A program made the translations under genes and the position numbers. From contig NZ_JACHWZ010000006.1 in the NCBI RefSeq assembly GCF_014191725.1, positions 62,001 to 126,000 of the forward strand: a stretch of 64,000 bases of DNA, written 5' to 3'. This stretch comes from Microbulbifer rhizosphaerae. Lineage in GTDB: Bacteria > Pseudomonadota > Gammaproteobacteria > Pseudomonadales > Cellvibrionaceae. Below, in pieces: positions 1 to 10,191 of this stretch. Below the pieces are notes generated by a model. That model ran no database searches and was not told the DNA's origin. It saw nothing but the letters and a program-made list of their open reading frames with translations. The first letter of the stretch is position 1, and the number at the start of each line of letters is the position of its first letter.

Positions 1-37
1 GCCGGCGATGCCGGCTCTCAGTAGTTTTCAGTTGTCC

Positions 38-829
38 CTAATGTTTCTGATGGCGCCGTCGCGCCGCAATCCGCGAACTCGAAGGGACCACATTGATCGC
101 GGGCTTGCGCTCCCCGCGCCAGTCGATTTTGATAGTGCGCATACGCGCGACTTCTTTGCGCGCGACTATGATGTAAAAGCCTCCCCAAGGCAAGTGCCAG
201 CGGGTCCCCAAGCGCTCCATCCAGGCGGTCTTGGCCAGCAGTTCGCCCTGCTGCAGCGGCAGCCGGAAAAACCCCCTCTCCACATTCCCTGCCTGCAGGT
301 CGAGCAGGTTCATCCAGTCTGCCACCCGCGCCGCACGCAACTGGTTGCCCCGCTGGTGTGCACTGCCGGAGAACAGTAATCGCGACAGCCCCAACAGGGA
401 AAAGGGGTTGAAGCCGATCAGCACCATATGGCCGCCGGGGATCAGCACCCGCGCCGCCTCCCGCAATACCTGGTGGGGCTGGGGGGAAAAATCCAGCAGG
501 TGGTGCAGCAGGGCCACATCGATCGATTCCGAGGGGAGTGGCAATTGCTCGAACTCCACCTGGGCTGCACCCTTCTGCCCGCGGCAGGCACTGAAGCGGA
601 AGCGGTGGTTGATACGGCTACACGAGGCAAAGTCCACCGCACTGGTCACCCCCGCCTGCATCAAGTGGTAGCCGAACAGGCGCTCCACCAGCGGCTGGGC
701 CAGGGCGAGCTGCTGTGACAGTATCTCTTCTCCCAACCGGCTGGCAAACCAGCTGGCGAGGGCAGGGCAGGACTGTGCAAGGGATGGTTGCTCGCCCCGC
801 CGCCGGCCCAGAATGGATTTCTGCTCCAT
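38..829 (-). CDS. SAM-dependent methyltransferase (YafS-like position)
   Basis: Predicted class I S-adenosylmethionine methyltransferase, 263 residues; the substrate cannot be named. The central part has the Methyltransf_11 layout: an acidic strand with IDVALLHHLLDF, then a helix with VLREAARVL and the IPGGHMVLIGFNP turn. The glycine-rich SAM loop (motif I) is poorly conserved: the expected region reads GVTSAVDFASCSR. The start at 829 is preferred over the in-frame ATG at 841 because GAGGG lies five bases before it. It is divergent from gloB, the place yafS occupies in enterobacteria. The family call is inferred from the fold pattern and position. Confidence 0.75.
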   Translation of the reverse strand: MEQKSILGRRRGEQPSLAQSCPALASWFASRLGEEILSQQLALAQPLVERLFGYHLMQAGVTSAVDFASCSRINHRFRFSACRGQKGAAQVEFEQLPLPSESIDVALLHHLLDFSPQPHQVLREAARVLIPGGHMVLIGFNPFSLLGLSRLLFSGSAHQRGNQLRAARVADWMNLLDLQAGNVERGFFRLPLQQGELLAKTAWMERLGTRWHLPWGGFYIIVARKEVARMRTIKIDWRGERKPAINVVPSSSRIAARRRHQKH

Positions 830-1007
830 AGATTCCCTCATTTGTCCCTGTCTCTGAAAGTCGGTTTTGCCCGATCTGCTGGGACAGTATGAATTTTTTA
901 CTTTCCCGGAAAAAGCCGCAATATTCGACCAATATCTGCAGCCCCTCCCGGCAAATACCCTTCACCCTATGATACTGTTATTCATCCAAGAGTAACGGGC
1001 CGCAGAA

Positions 1008-1778
1008 ATGCTCACAATCTCCCCGATAGCAGCCTTCAGTGACAACTATATCTGGCACCTGCAGCGAGATGAGCAGGACTGGGTGGTAGACCCCGGCGAT
1101 GCGGGCCCGGTTTTGAACGCCCTGGGGGAGCGCAAACTCGACGGTATCCTGATCACCCATCATCACTGGGACCATACCGGGGGCATCGCTGAACTGGCGG
1201 CAGAGTATCGCTGCCCGGTATACGGCCCCGGCTCCGTAGGGGGAGTCACCCACCCGCTAGCCGCCGGCGACCACTGCGAAGTGCTCGGATTCCCGGTTTC
1301 GGTGATCGACGTACCCGGCCACACCCTGGACCATCTGGCGCTGCTGCTGCGTGAAAATGACGGGCGGGTCGAGCAGAACCACCTTTTCTGTGGCGACACC
1401 CTGTTCGCTTCGGGCTGCGGCCGGCTGTTCGAGGGCACTCCTGCGCAGATGTACAACTCCCTGGCCAAACTCAGCGCCCTGCCGCCGGAAACCCGCGTCT
1501 ACTGCGCCCACGAATATACTCTCGCCAACCTGCGTTTTGCCGCTGCGGCGGAACCCGGCAATCAGGCGGTGCACACCCGCCTCGCGCAGGTAGAGGCGCT
1601 GCGCGCCAGCGGTAAGACCACTCTCCCCTCCACCATCGGTGAGGAGCTGGCTACCAACCCCTTCCTGCGTTGCCACATCCCCGCCCTGGCCCGCCAGGCA
1701 GCCAACCACGGGGCCGCAGAAAACCCGGATGAAGTGGAGGTCTTCGCGTATCTGCGCCGCTGGAAGGACAATTTTTAG
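1008..1778 (+). CDS. gloB: hydroxyacylglutathione hydrolase (glyoxalase II)
   Basis: Hydrolyses S-D-lactoylglutathione to D-lactate and glutathione, the second step of cytosolic methylglyoxal detoxification. The 256-residue protein has the metallo-beta-lactamase signature HHHWDHTGG at residues 51-59 (first metal ligands H51, H53, D55, H56). It also has the VPGHTLDH histidine near 105, the bridging aspartate in FCGDTLFASGCGR and the CAHEYT histidine. The C-terminal HAGH domain ends in FAYLRRWKDNF, and the length is typical of GloB. No strong Shine-Dalgarno sequence is visible, but the start matches the family N-terminus. Glutathione reductase is encoded at 25.6-27.0 kb. Confidence 0.96.
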   Translation: MLTISPIAAFSDNYIWHLQRDEQDWVVDPGDAGPVLNALGERKLDGILITHHHWDHTGGIAELAAEYRCPVYGPGSVGGVTHPLAAGDHCEVLGFPVSVIDVPGHTLDHLALLLRENDGRVEQNHLFCGDTLFASGCGRLFEGTPAQMYNSLAKLSALPPETRVYCAHEYTLANLRFAAAAEPGNQAVHTRLAQVEALRASGKTTLPSTIGEELATNPFLRCHIPALARQAANHGAAENPDEVEVFAYLRRWKDNF

Positions 1779-1899
1779 TCAATTATCATTGACCGAAACT
1801 TCTTCCCATCTTTAGAATCAGATAATTACAACGAAAAGCTCAGGTATATCTCGAATAAGAGCCTTGAGCCGCAAGCCATAATAGACACCTGGATATCAC

Positions 1900-3441
1900 A
1901 TGGTTCACAGAAAGTTTGCCATCGCGCTGCTCGCCGCGGCGGTGGGGGGCTGCGCCCAAGCGCCAAAACCCGATATTGCGCAAGAACGCACAGGCGAAGG
2001 GATCGATATAGCGGCCAGCACCGCGGAAAGCTACACCCAGGCCCCGAGAGAGAGAGCCCTGCCACCGGTGGACATCTGGGACCGGCTGCGGCGCGGTTTC
2101 CGCTTGCAGCGGCATACCGACCATCCCAAGGTGAAGGACTACATCACCTACTTTTCCCGCAACGAAGGCTATATGGCCCGGGTCACCGAGCGTTCCCGCC
2201 GTTATATCTTCCATGTGACGGAACAGCTGGAAGCAGCGGGGCACCCCTTGGAACTGGCGCTGCTGCCCATCGTTGAGAGCGCCTACGATCCCTTCGCCTA
2301 CTCCCATGCCCGCGCCTCCGGCATGTGGCAGTTCATCCCCGCCACCGGCCGCTCCTTCGGCCTGCACCAGAACTGGTGGTACGACGGCCGCCGGGATGTT
2401 CACGAGTCCACCCGCGCCGCGATCCAGTACTTCAGTTATCTTTCCGAGCGCTTCAACGGCGACTGGGAGTTGGCACTGGCCGCCTACAATGCCGGCGAAG
2501 GCACCGTAAGCCGCGCCATAGAGAGCAACCGCCGCCGCGGCCTGGGCACCAGTTTCTGGGACCTGAAGCTGCCGCGGGAAACCCAGCGCTACGTGCCCCA
2601 GCTACTGGCCCTGGCGGAGGTGGTTTCGCGCCCCGACTACTACCGCGTTCCCCTTCACGATATCGACAACAGGCCTTACTACGCCGCCGCCGACGTGGGC
2701 AGCCAGATCGACCTGGCCCAGGCGGCGGACCTGGCGGGGATCGAGATCGAGGAACTCCAACTGCTCAACCCCGGCTACAACCGCTGGGCCACCGACCCGA
2801 ACGGCAAGCACCAGCTGCTGCTGCCGATAGAAAAGCGGGACACTTTCCTCAGCGCCCTCAGCCAACTGCCCGAAGACCAGAGAGTAAGCTGGCAGCGCTA
2901 CACGATTGCCCGCGGCGATACCCTGTCCACCATCGCGCGGCGCTACGAGACCACTGTGGCGGCGATCCGCCAGGTCAACAAACTGCGCGGGAATACCATC
3001 CGCGCCGGGCACACACTGCTGATTCCCACCGCTTCCGGCGCTGGCGCGCAGTACGCCTACACCCTGGACCAGCGGGTCAGTCGCCAGTCCTCCGGAAGCG
3101 GGCGTAAGACCAGCTACACCGTGCGCCCCGGCGACACCCTGTGGGAAATCTCCCGCTCCCTCGGCGTGGAAGTCCGTCAACTGGCCAGTTGGAACAACAT
3201 GGCCCCCGCTGACACCCTGCGCCCCGGGCAGAAACTGGTCGCCTACGACACCGGCGGCAACAGCCGCACCACCCGCAAGCTCTCCTACCGTGTTCGCAAT
3301 GGAGACTCCCTGTACCGTATCGCCAGGAAATTCAGTCTCGAAATCAAGGATATCCTGCGTTGGAACAAGATCACCGAGAAGAGCTATCTGCAGCCAGGCC
3401 AGCGTCTGACCCTGTTTGTGGACAGCGCCTCGAGCGGATAA
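1900..3441 (+). CDS. mltD: membrane-bound lytic murein transglycosylase D
   Basis: Cleaves the MurNAc-GlcNAc bond of peptidoglycan, leaving 1,6-anhydroMurNAc ends. The 513-residue precursor is a lipoprotein: a hydrophobic signal ending in VGGC puts the lipidated cysteine at residue 18. The SLT domain (about 110-230) holds the catalytic glutamate in PIVESAYDP, followed by SGMWQFIPATG and AAYNAGEGTV. Three LysM peptidoglycan-binding repeats follow at about 330-377, 404-450 and 462-510, each with a (R/N)GD(T/S)L motif. E. coli MltD has two LysM repeats, so this is a longer form. The gene is monocistronic and ends at a strong terminator. Confidence 0.95.
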   Translation: MVHRKFAIALLAAAVGGCAQAPKPDIAQERTGEGIDIAASTAESYTQAPRERALPPVDIWDRLRRGFRLQRHTDHPKVKDYITYFSRNEGYMARVTERSRRYIFHVTEQLEAAGHPLELALLPIVESAYDPFAYSHARASGMWQFIPATGRSFGLHQNWWYDGRRDVHESTRAAIQYFSYLSERFNGDWELALAAYNAGEGTVSRAIESNRRRGLGTSFWDLKLPRETQRYVPQLLALAEVVSRPDYYRVPLHDIDNRPYYAAADVGSQIDLAQAADLAGIEIEELQLLNPGYNRWATDPNGKHQLLLPIEKRDTFLSALSQLPEDQRVSWQRYTIARGDTLSTIARRYETTVAAIRQVNKLRGNTIRAGHTLLIPTASGAGAQYAYTLDQRVSRQSSGSGRKTSYTVRPGDTLWEISRSLGVEVRQLASWNNMAPADTLRPGQKLVAYDTGGNSRTTRKLSYRVRNGDSLYRIARKFSLEIKDILRWNKITEKSYLQPGQRLTLFVDSASSG

Positions 3442-3463
3442 TCAACGGTTGATTAAGAAACGA

Positions 3464-3501
3464 GAAAGCAAAAAGCCCGCGCAAGCGGGCTTTTTGCTTT
3501 C
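3464..3501. terminator. bidirectional intrinsic terminator between mltD and ppiD
   Basis: Near-perfect hairpin AAAGCCCGC / GCGGGCTTT with a GCAA loop, flanked by AAAGCAAA on the left and TTTGCTTT on the right. It can serve both mltD (plus) and the convergent ppiD (minus). Confidence 0.88.
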
Positions 3502-3545
3502 CGGGTGATCAGCTACGCACAGCACGCACCGACCACTCGCCACTA

Positions 3546-5417
3546 CTATTGAATCTCGATATCCGCCTTGTCGGCCAGGAACTTCTGTACCGCTGCCAGC
3601 TCCGCCCTTCCGTTTACCGATGCCAACTGCTGCATCAGCGCACGGCGCTGCTCACTGCTCTGGCGGGCCAGATCTCCAGGCCGCACGTCGCGTAGTTGCA
3701 GAACTACCTGGTCTCCGGCGCTAGTCGCAAAACGACTGGTCGCCCTATCGCGGGAATCCGAAGCGGGAAGAGAGAAAGCGTGCTCGATAATCTCACCGCG
3801 CTGGCCGAAACCGCCGCGGCGGGTCTTGTCGCTGGTCTCCAGGGTCAACTCCTGTGCCTCCGCTAACTCGGCGAAATCGCCCCCCTGCTCCAGCTGTTGC
3901 TCCAATTCCTTCGCGCGGACGGCCAACTGTGCACTGGCCTTATCGCGCTTGAGGCGGTCGACGATCTGCTCCCGCACATCCGCCAGGGGATAGGTCCCGG
4001 CTGGCTGATGTTCGGTAACACGCAGCACCAGGGCGTGATCCTCGCTGAGATTGAGCACGTCGGAAGTGTTGCGATCGACCATGACTTCCGGAGCAAAGGC
4101 CGCGGCCGCCACTTTTTCGTTGGCGGCGATGCCGCTGCCGCCTTCGCGGCTGAACAGCTCGGTGGTCTGTAGCGGAACACCCAGGTCCTCCGCCGGCCCG
4201 GTCAGAGTTTCGGCGTTGTAGGCGAGATCCGCCAGACGCCCGAGGGCGTCGACAAATTCACGCTCGGCTTCCGCATTGCGCAGCTGCGCGGCAATAGCCC
4301 CCTTGCGCTCCTCGAAGCTGGGGGGTTCGGCGCCGGCCACTTCCAGCAGCTTGATAAAGTGGGTACCGCTGTCAGTGACCACCGGTGCGGATACCTGCCC
4401 TACCTCCAGGCCCACCAAGGCTTTCTCGAAGGGTTTCGGAAAGACGTCGCCAGTGGTAAAGCCCAGATCGCCCCCCTCCTCGCGGGAGACGATGTCGTCG
4501 GAGTAAGTTTTCGCCAGTTCGGCAAAATCTTCACCCGCGTCCAGCTTAGCCTGGATTTCGGCAATTTTTTCCTCGTTATCCCCTTCCACCAGGATATGCG
4601 CCGCGCGGCGTCGGGTCTGCTCCTGGAAGTTGGCCACCTCCTGCTCGTACTGGGCGCGCACGTCCTCTTCCGACACATCGATATTGTCGGCAAACAGCGA
4701 CGGCTTCAGTTCAATATATTCAATGGCCACCTGCTCAGGGCGCTGGAACTCGGCTTGGTGGTTTTGATAGTAGGCTTCGATCTCACTGTCCGGAACAGTG
4801 GTTTCCGCGAGCAGATCCTGTACCGGGAGCACCACATAGTCAAAATCGCGCTCCTCCATGGAAATGGCCACCACCTGCTCGGCACCCTCGCGAGTGGCAA
4901 AGGCGCTTTCCGACACGCTGTCGGCGTACTGCTGCAGGACAATATCCCGCTCCATGATCTGGCGGAAACCAGCCGGGCTATAACCCATACGGCGCAGGCC
5001 GTCGCGATAGGTCTGCAAGTCGAACTTGCCGTTTACCTGGAAACCCGGGATCTGCGCGATTTCCTTGTCCACTCCCGCCGGGCTCATCACCATGCCGCTG
5101 TCCTGTGCGGCCTGGCGCATAACCGCGCTGTTAACCAGCTGCTGCAAAACCGGCTCGCGCAACTGTTCGTCGCTCAAGAGGTCCGCCGGGACGTTGTCGC
5201 CATACTGGCTCATGATCATGTTCCGGCGATTCTGGATCGCGCGCTGCAGATCCAGATTGGTGATCTTCTCCCCGTTGATCTCCGCCACCTTGTCGGCGGA
5301 CCCACCACTTGCACCGGTGAAAAAATCAATTCCCCCAATGACCATAATAAAACCAAAAAAGCCCGCCACAATAACTGCCGCGGTGCCCTTCAGGTTATCT
5401 CGCATGGACTGAAGCAT
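3546..5417 (-). CDS. ppiD: periplasmic SurA N-like / parvulin chaperone PpiD
   Basis: Inner-membrane-anchored periplasmic folding factor that meets proteins leaving the Sec translocon. The 623-residue protein has one N-terminal transmembrane segment (about 12-34) and a SurA-N-like chaperone region. One parvulin domain lies at about 270-360 (RRAAHILVEG, EEGGDLGFTTGDVFPKPF, GTHFIKLLEV). A second, degenerate rotamase-like C-terminal region follows. Length and architecture match PpiD. It is the last gene of the tig-clpP-clpX-lon-hupB-ppiD run, an order shared with pseudomonads. A terminator after hupB suggests ppiD also has its own promoter. Confidence 0.95.
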   Translation of the reverse strand: MLQSMRDNLKGTAAVIVAGFFGFIMVIGGIDFFTGASGGSADKVAEINGEKITNLDLQRAIQNRRNMIMSQYGDNVPADLLSDEQLREPVLQQLVNSAVMRQAAQDSGMVMSPAGVDKEIAQIPGFQVNGKFDLQTYRDGLRRMGYSPAGFRQIMERDIVLQQYADSVSESAFATREGAEQVVAISMEERDFDYVVLPVQDLLAETTVPDSEIEAYYQNHQAEFQRPEQVAIEYIELKPSLFADNIDVSEEDVRAQYEQEVANFQEQTRRRAAHILVEGDNEEKIAEIQAKLDAGEDFAELAKTYSDDIVSREEGGDLGFTTGDVFPKPFEKALVGLEVGQVSAPVVTDSGTHFIKLLEVAGAEPPSFEERKGAIAAQLRNAEAEREFVDALGRLADLAYNAETLTGPAEDLGVPLQTTELFSREGGSGIAANEKVAAAAFAPEVMVDRNTSDVLNLSEDHALVLRVTEHQPAGTYPLADVREQIVDRLKRDKASAQLAVRAKELEQQLEQGGDFAELAEAQELTLETSDKTRRGGFGQRGEIIEHAFSLPASDSRDRATSRFATSAGDQVVLQLRDVRPGDLARQSSEQRRALMQQLASVNGRAELAAVQKFLADKADIEIQ

Positions 5418-5484
5418 GCTCAGCTCCGACTGTTGACTCTAAAATTATTCTTGAAGCCCAAGTATGGGGTTCCCGTATCAGATA

Positions 5485-5513
5485 CAAAAAAGGCGCATCC
5501 GAGTGATACGCCT
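5485..5513 (-). terminator. intrinsic terminator downstream of hupB
   Basis: On the minus strand a stem of AGGCG-TATC paired with GGAT-GCGCCT (loop ACTC) runs into TTTTTT. It lies just after the hupB stop and before ppiD. Confidence 0.75.
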
Positions 5514-5542
5514 CTCTGAAGCTTCGTTTTGATTCGAGGCTT

Positions 5543-5572
5543 CTTAATTTACCGCACCCTTAATTTACCGCA
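5543..5572. repeat. short tandem duplication over the hupB stop codon
   Basis: The 14-mer CTTAATTTACCGCA occurs at 5543-5556 and 5559-5572, 16 bp apart. The second copy contains the last codons and stop of hupB and the first lies in the 3' UTR. It looks like a small slippage duplication that leaves the reading frame unaffected. Confidence 0.8.
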
Positions 5573-5832
5573 TCCTTCAGGGCCTTGCCTGCTTTAAAGC
5601 CCGGAACCTTGGCGGCGGGAATCTGGATTTCATCGCCGGTACGCGGGTTGCGGCCGGTACGCGCAGCGCGCTCTTTAACGGCAAAAGTGCCGAAACCTAC
5701 CAGAGCCACCTGATCGCCTTTTTTCAGGGCACCGGTAATGCTGTCTACCATTGCGTCCAGAGCACGGCCGGCAGCTGCTTTCGGAATATCTGCAGATGCG
5801 GCAATCGCTTCAATCAGTTCGGACTTATTCAC
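5560..5832 (-). CDS. hupB: DNA-binding protein HU-beta
   Basis: Histone-like nucleoid protein, 90 residues, the usual HU size. It begins [11 protein letters not shown] and contains the HU signature [18 protein letters not shown] around 47-64, whose beta-arm inserts into the DNA minor groove. It ends [13 protein letters not shown]. It binds and bends DNA without strong sequence preference as a homo- or heterodimer. Its place immediately after lon is the conserved hupB position and separates it from hupA. Confidence 0.97.
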   Translation of the reverse strand: MNKSELIEAIAASADIPKAAAGRALDAMVDSITGALKKGDQVALVGFGTFAVKERAARTGRNPRTGDEIQIPAAKVPGFKAGKALKDAVN

Positions 5833-6059
5833 GCTTAATCCCTCTGTTCTTTTCTTAAGTATGTTTCAGGCGCCCCTTCCGGAACACCTCCTTCCGGAAC
5901 GCCTTTGCGTTCGAGTCTTCAATGCCGGCCACTTATGTGCCGGTCAATAAGCCACGATTTATACCAACTGCCCGGTAGCGGGTCAAGGAACCACGGGGCT
6001 TTCCGGGCAGTTGGACAAAACTCCAACAGGTTTCTGTGACCGGCAGATTATTTTTTAGC

Positions 6060-8465
6060 CTAGTGGGTGCGCATCGAGCGTTGCGAGCGCTCCTCAGCCT
6101 GTTTTTGCAGCGCCGAATACTCCTCGTCGGACAGAGACTCCGGCTTGTGCTCCAGCGCCAGCTCCAACACCTGATCGATCCACTTGACCGGTTTGATTAC
6201 CAGATCCTGCAGGATATTGTCCGGAATATCCTTTAAGTCGCGCTCATTATCTGCCGGGATCAGCACCGTCTTGATTCCGCCCCGGTGTGCCGCGAGCAGC
6301 TTCTCCTTGAGACCACCAATTCGCAGAACTTCTCCCCTCAGGGTGATTTCACCGGTCATGGCCACTTCCGAGCGCACCGGGATTCCAGTGAGCACCGAAG
6401 CCAGCGCGGTGCACATGCCGATACCCGCCGAGGGACCGTCCTTGGGCGTCGCTCCCTCCGGCACATGGATATGAATATCGCGGGTCTCGTGAAAGTCCGG
6501 GGCAACGCCCAGAGACTGGGCCCGCGCGCGCACCACAGTGAGCGCGGCCTGGATCGATTCCTGCATCACATCGCCGAGGGAGCCGGTTTTTACCACCCGG
6601 CCCTTGCCGGGGACCGCAGAAGCCTCAATGGTGAGCAGGTCGCCGCCCACCTCGGTCCAGGCCAAGCCGATCACCTGGCCGATTTTATTTTCCTTTTCCG
6701 CGCGGCCGAAATCATACTTGCGCACACCCAGCAGGTCTTCCAGTTGCTCTGGTTTCACGAGCATTTTTTCACTGGTCTCTTCGCGCACATGCTTGGTCAC
6801 CACTTTGCGGCAGATCTTCGCAATCTCGCGATCCAGGTTGCGCACGCCGGCCTCACGGGTGTAATAGCGCACGATATCACGCACAGTATCATTGCCCAGC
6901 GACAGCTCATCGTCCTTCAAACCGGCGGCCTTGCGCTGCTTGGGCACCAGGTAACGCTGCGCGATGTTGAGTTTCTCATCCTCGGTGTAACCGGGTAGGC
7001 GAATCACTTCCATCCGGTCCAGCAGCGGGCCGGGAATGTTCATGGAGTTGGAAGTGCACACGAACATCACGTCGGAGAGATCGTAATCCACTTCCAGATA
7101 GTGGTCGTTGAACGACTTATTCTGCTCCGGATCGAGCACTTCCAGCAATGCCGAGGCGGGGTCACCACGCTGATCCATGCCCATCTTGTCCACTTCGTCG
7201 AGCAGGAAGAGCGGGTTCTTGACCCCTACTTTGGCAATCTTCTGGATCAGCTTGCCGGGCAGCGAGCCGATATAGGTGCGCCGGTGGCCGCGAATTTCCG
7301 CTTCGTCGCGCACGCCGCCCAGCGCCATGCGCACATACTTGCGGTTGGTGGCACGGGCTACGGATTCACCCAATGAGGTTTTACCCACCCCGGGCGGCCC
7401 CACCAGGCAGAGAATGGGCCCTTTTACCTTCTTCACCCGCTTTTGCACCGCCAGGTATTCGAGAATGCGCTCCTTGACTTCCTCCAGACCGTAATGGTCC
7501 TTCTCCAGGATTTCCTCCGCCTTTTTCAGGTCGTGGCGCACGCGGCTGGCTTTTTTCCAGGGTACACTCAGCATCCAGTCGATATAACTGCGCAGCACCG
7601 ACGCCTCTGCAGACATGGGCGACATCATTTTCAGTTTGCCCAGTTCTGCGCGGGTTTTCTTCTCCGCCTCCGCGGACATACCCGACTCGACAATTTTTTT
7701 CTCCAGCTCTTCGACTTCGCTGGGCTCCTCGGTAATTTCACCCAGCTCTTTCTGAATGGCCTTCATCTGCTCATTCAGGTAGTACTCTCGCTGGCTCTTC
7801 TCCATTTGTTTCTTGACCCGGCCGCGGATGCGCTTCTCCACCTGAATCAGGTCAATTTCCGAATCCATCAGGCCGAGCAAGTGTTCCAGGCGCTGTTTGA
7901 CACTGGTGGTCTCCAGCAGCTCCTGCTTCTGCGGCAGCTCCAAAGACATGTGCGCGGCGATGGTATCTGCCAGGCGGCCAGGCTCGTCGATGCCCGACAG
8001 GGAGGTGATCACCTCATTGGGGACCTTCTTGCTGACCGATACATACTGTTCAAATTGAGTCATCGCCGAGCGAACCAGAGCTTCGGCTTCAGCCTCTGGC
8101 AGCTCTTCGGTCTCCATGGGTTCGACTGTGGCCCGGTAGTGGGTGTCACCGTCAGTGACCTCCAGGATATTGACCCGGCGGCTGCCCTCCACCAGCACCT
8201 TGACGGTGCCGTCGGGCAGTTTGAGCAGCTGCAGGACACTGGCTACGGTGCCCACCCGGTAGATATCTTCCGCACCGGGATCGTCTTCGGACGCCTGGCG
8301 CTGTGCCACCAGCAGTACCTGTTTGTCGTTGCGCATTGCCGCTTCCAGCGCATCGATGGATTTCTCCCGGCCGACAAACAGCGGAATCACCATGTGCGGG
8401 TAGACGACGACGTCACGCAGCGGTAACAGTGGGTATTCAAGTGTGGTATCGGATGGCTGGTCCAT
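6060..8465 (-). CDS. lon: ATP-dependent Lon protease
   Basis: Cytosolic AAA+ serine protease that degrades misfolded and regulatory proteins. The N-terminal substrate-recognition domain starts LPLLPLRD-like ([15 protein letters not shown]). Walker A is GPPGVGKTS and Walker B is [10 protein letters not shown]. The C-terminal protease has the Ser-Lys dyad, with the serine in [11 protein letters not shown] and the lysine in the following conserved segment. The start at 8465 (MDQPSD, 801 residues) is chosen over the upstream ATG at 8510 because AGGAG lies four bases before it. A possible sigma-32 promoter lies upstream, matching known heat-shock control of lon. Confidence 0.97.
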   Translation of the reverse strand: MDQPSDTTLEYPLLPLRDVVVYPHMVIPLFVGREKSIDALEAAMRNDKQVLLVAQRQASEDDPGAEDIYRVGTVASVLQLLKLPDGTVKVLVEGSRRVNILEVTDGDTHYRATVEPMETEELPEAEAEALVRSAMTQFEQYVSVSKKVPNEVITSLSGIDEPGRLADTIAAHMSLELPQKQELLETTSVKQRLEHLLGLMDSEIDLIQVEKRIRGRVKKQMEKSQREYYLNEQMKAIQKELGEITEEPSEVEELEKKIVESGMSAEAEKKTRAELGKLKMMSPMSAEASVLRSYIDWMLSVPWKKASRVRHDLKKAEEILEKDHYGLEEVKERILEYLAVQKRVKKVKGPILCLVGPPGVGKTSLGESVARATNRKYVRMALGGVRDEAEIRGHRRTYIGSLPGKLIQKIAKVGVKNPLFLLDEVDKMGMDQRGDPASALLEVLDPEQNKSFNDHYLEVDYDLSDVMFVCTSNSMNIPGPLLDRMEVIRLPGYTEDEKLNIAQRYLVPKQRKAAGLKDDELSLGNDTVRDIVRYYTREAGVRNLDREIAKICRKVVTKHVREETSEKMLVKPEQLEDLLGVRKYDFGRAEKENKIGQVIGLAWTEVGGDLLTIEASAVPGKGRVVKTGSLGDVMQESIQAALTVVRARAQSLGVAPDFHETRDIHIHVPEGATPKDGPSAGIGMCTALASVLTGIPVRSEVAMTGEITLRGEVLRIGGLKEKLLAAHRGGIKTVLIPADNERDLKDIPDNILQDLVIKPVKWIDQVLELALEHKPESLSDEEYSALQKQAEERSQRSMRTH

Positions 8466-8568
8466 GGAACTCCTCTCGGCCCGAACACTGGGGGTTGGCG
8501 CGGTATTCAATGGCTGCAGGTCAAAGAACCGTCAGTCTCAAGTGGTCACCGCCAGCTAGTTGCTAAAG

Positions 8569-8595
8569 ATTGGGGGCCGGCGACTGGAATACAAG
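8569..8595 (-). promoter_or_regulatory. possible sigma-32 promoter of lon
   Basis: On the minus strand a -35-like CTTGTAT (8589-8595) is followed 12 bases later by a -10-like CCCCCAAT (8569-8576). This resembles CTTGAAA / CCCCATNT, though the spacer is a little short. lon is a known sigma-32 gene in related bacteria. The match is imperfect. Confidence 0.4.
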
Positions 8596-8691
8596 TCTAA
8601 TCTAAACCGGAATTTGCGCCGACCTAAAAAACGGCAGGGGCCGAAGATACGACATGGAGAGACCGGTCAAGCCATCTGGTGGGCGGCACGA

Positions 8692-8722
8692 ACAAAAAAA
8701 GCCCCTTAGCGGGGCTTTTCTT
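8692..8722 (-). terminator. intrinsic terminator of clpX
   Basis: Minus-strand hairpin AAGCCCC-GCTA-GGGGCTT followed by TTTTTTT, immediately downstream of the clpX stop. Confidence 0.85.
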
Positions 8723-8734
8723 CGCAGCCTGCGT

Positions 8735-10021
8735 TTACTCCTCAGGAGCGGCCTTCTGTGACTCGTTGTTCTCGTAGACCAGCAGCGGCGCCGATTCCCC
8801 TTTGATGACCGCCTCGTCGATCACCACCTTGGCCACGTTGTCGGTGGACGGGATGTCGTACATGGTCTCCAGCAGCACGGACTCCATGATGGAACGCAGT
8901 CCGCGGGCGCCGGTCTTGCGCTCCATAGCCTTGGTCGCCACCGCGTCCAGGGCATCGGGACGGAAATCCAGTTCCACGCTCTCCATCTCGAACAGCTTGG
9001 CGTACTGCTTGGTCAGCGCATTGCGAGGCTCGGTGAGGATCTTCACCAATGCGGCGCGATCCAGCTCCTCCAGGGTGGCGGTGACCGGCAGGCGGCCCAC
9101 AAACTCCGGGATCAAGCCGTAGCGCACCAGGTCTTCCGGCTCCAGATCGCGCAGCACTTCGCCGAAGTTGCTCTTGCTGTCCTTGGACTTCACCTCGGCG
9201 CTGAAGCCGATACCACCTTTCTCCGAACGGTCGCGAATCACCTTGTCCAGCCCCGCGAAAGCGCCGCCACAGATGAACAGAATGTTGGATGTGTCCACCT
9301 GCAGGAATTCCTGCTGCGGGTGCTTGCGACCGCCCTGAGGCGGCACCGAGGCCACCGTGCCCTCGATCAACTTGAGCAGGGCCTGCTGCACACCCTCGCC
9401 GGAGACATCCCGGGTGATGGAGGGGTTGTCGGACTTGCGCGAGATCTTGTCGATCTCATCGATATAGACGATGCCCTGCTGGGCTTTTTCCACGTCGTAG
9501 TCGCACTTCTGCAACAGCTTCTGGATAATATTTTCCACGTCCTCGCCGACGTAGCCCGCCTCGGTAAGGGTAGTCGCATCGGCAATGGTAAAGGGCACGT
9601 TGAGCAGCCGCGCCAGGGTTTCCGCGAGCAGGGTCTTGCCGCTGCCGGTGGGGCCCACCAGCAGAATGTTCGACTTGCTGAGTTCGACGTCCTCCTTGCC
9701 CTTGACGCCACTCTTACTGCGCAGGCGCTTGTAGTGGTTGTACACCGCCACCGCCAGCACCCGCTTCGCGCGCTCCTGGCCGATCACGTATTGGTCGAGG
9801 ATCTCGGTAATCTCCCGCGGCGTGGGCAGGCGCCCCTCGGGACCCTCGGCACTCTCCTGCACTTCTTCGCGAATGATATCGGTGCAGAGCTCGACACATT
9901 CGTCGCAGATAAATACAGACGGGCCCGCAATCAGCTTGCGCACTTCCTGCTGGCTCTTGCCACAGAAGGAACAGTACAGCAGTTTGCCGTTGTCTTCTCC
10001 GCTGCTCTGGTCGGTCATCAA
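8735..10021 (-). CDS. clpX: ClpXP unfoldase subunit ClpX
   Basis: AAA+ unfoldase that recognises tagged proteins (including ssrA-tagged ones) and feeds them to ClpP. The 428-residue protein starts with the zinc-binding dimerisation domain (CSFCGKSQ at about 17-24 and CDECVELC about 20 residues later). Walker A GPTGSGKT, pore loop GYVGEDVE, Walker B VYIDEIDK and the [19 protein letters not shown] segment follow. It lies downstream of clpP in the same orientation with a 170-bp gap, as in other gammaproteobacteria. Either of the two adjacent ATG codons could initiate. Confidence 0.97.
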   Translation of the reverse strand: MMTDQSSGEDNGKLLYCSFCGKSQQEVRKLIAGPSVFICDECVELCTDIIREEVQESAEGPEGRLPTPREITEILDQYVIGQERAKRVLAVAVYNHYKRLRSKSGVKGKEDVELSKSNILLVGPTGSGKTLLAETLARLLNVPFTIADATTLTEAGYVGEDVENIIQKLLQKCDYDVEKAQQGIVYIDEIDKISRKSDNPSITRDVSGEGVQQALLKLIEGTVASVPPQGGRKHPQQEFLQVDTSNILFICGGAFAGLDKVIRDRSEKGGIGFSAEVKSKDSKSNFGEVLRDLEPEDLVRYGLIPEFVGRLPVTATLEELDRAALVKILTEPRNALTKQYAKLFEMESVELDFRPDALDAVATKAMERKTGARGLRSIMESVLLETMYDIPSTDNVAKVVIDEAVIKGESAPLLVYENNESQKAAPEE

Positions 10022-10191
10022 AATACTCCGTGGTCTCAGCCAGCCGGCGGCCCGGCTATCATCGGTCTTTGTTCTATAGCAAGATGCTGTGTTTTGGCGG
10101 GATTTTCAAGCCCTTTGTGAGGGCTTCCGGGGCTCCGAATGCCAGATTCGGTCAATCGGCGCGTCAGCCGACCAAAAATGACCGAATGGTC

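Noticed and set aside
1..15. GCCGGCGATGCCGGC hairpin as the methyltransferase terminator
   Set aside because: It lies at the window edge and no T-run can be seen on the minus strand, so no call was made.
4359..5519. 386-codon plus-strand open frame opposite ppiD
   Set aside because: Antisense to a clear ppiD; low-complexity His/Leu-rich product; no ribosome site or family resemblance.
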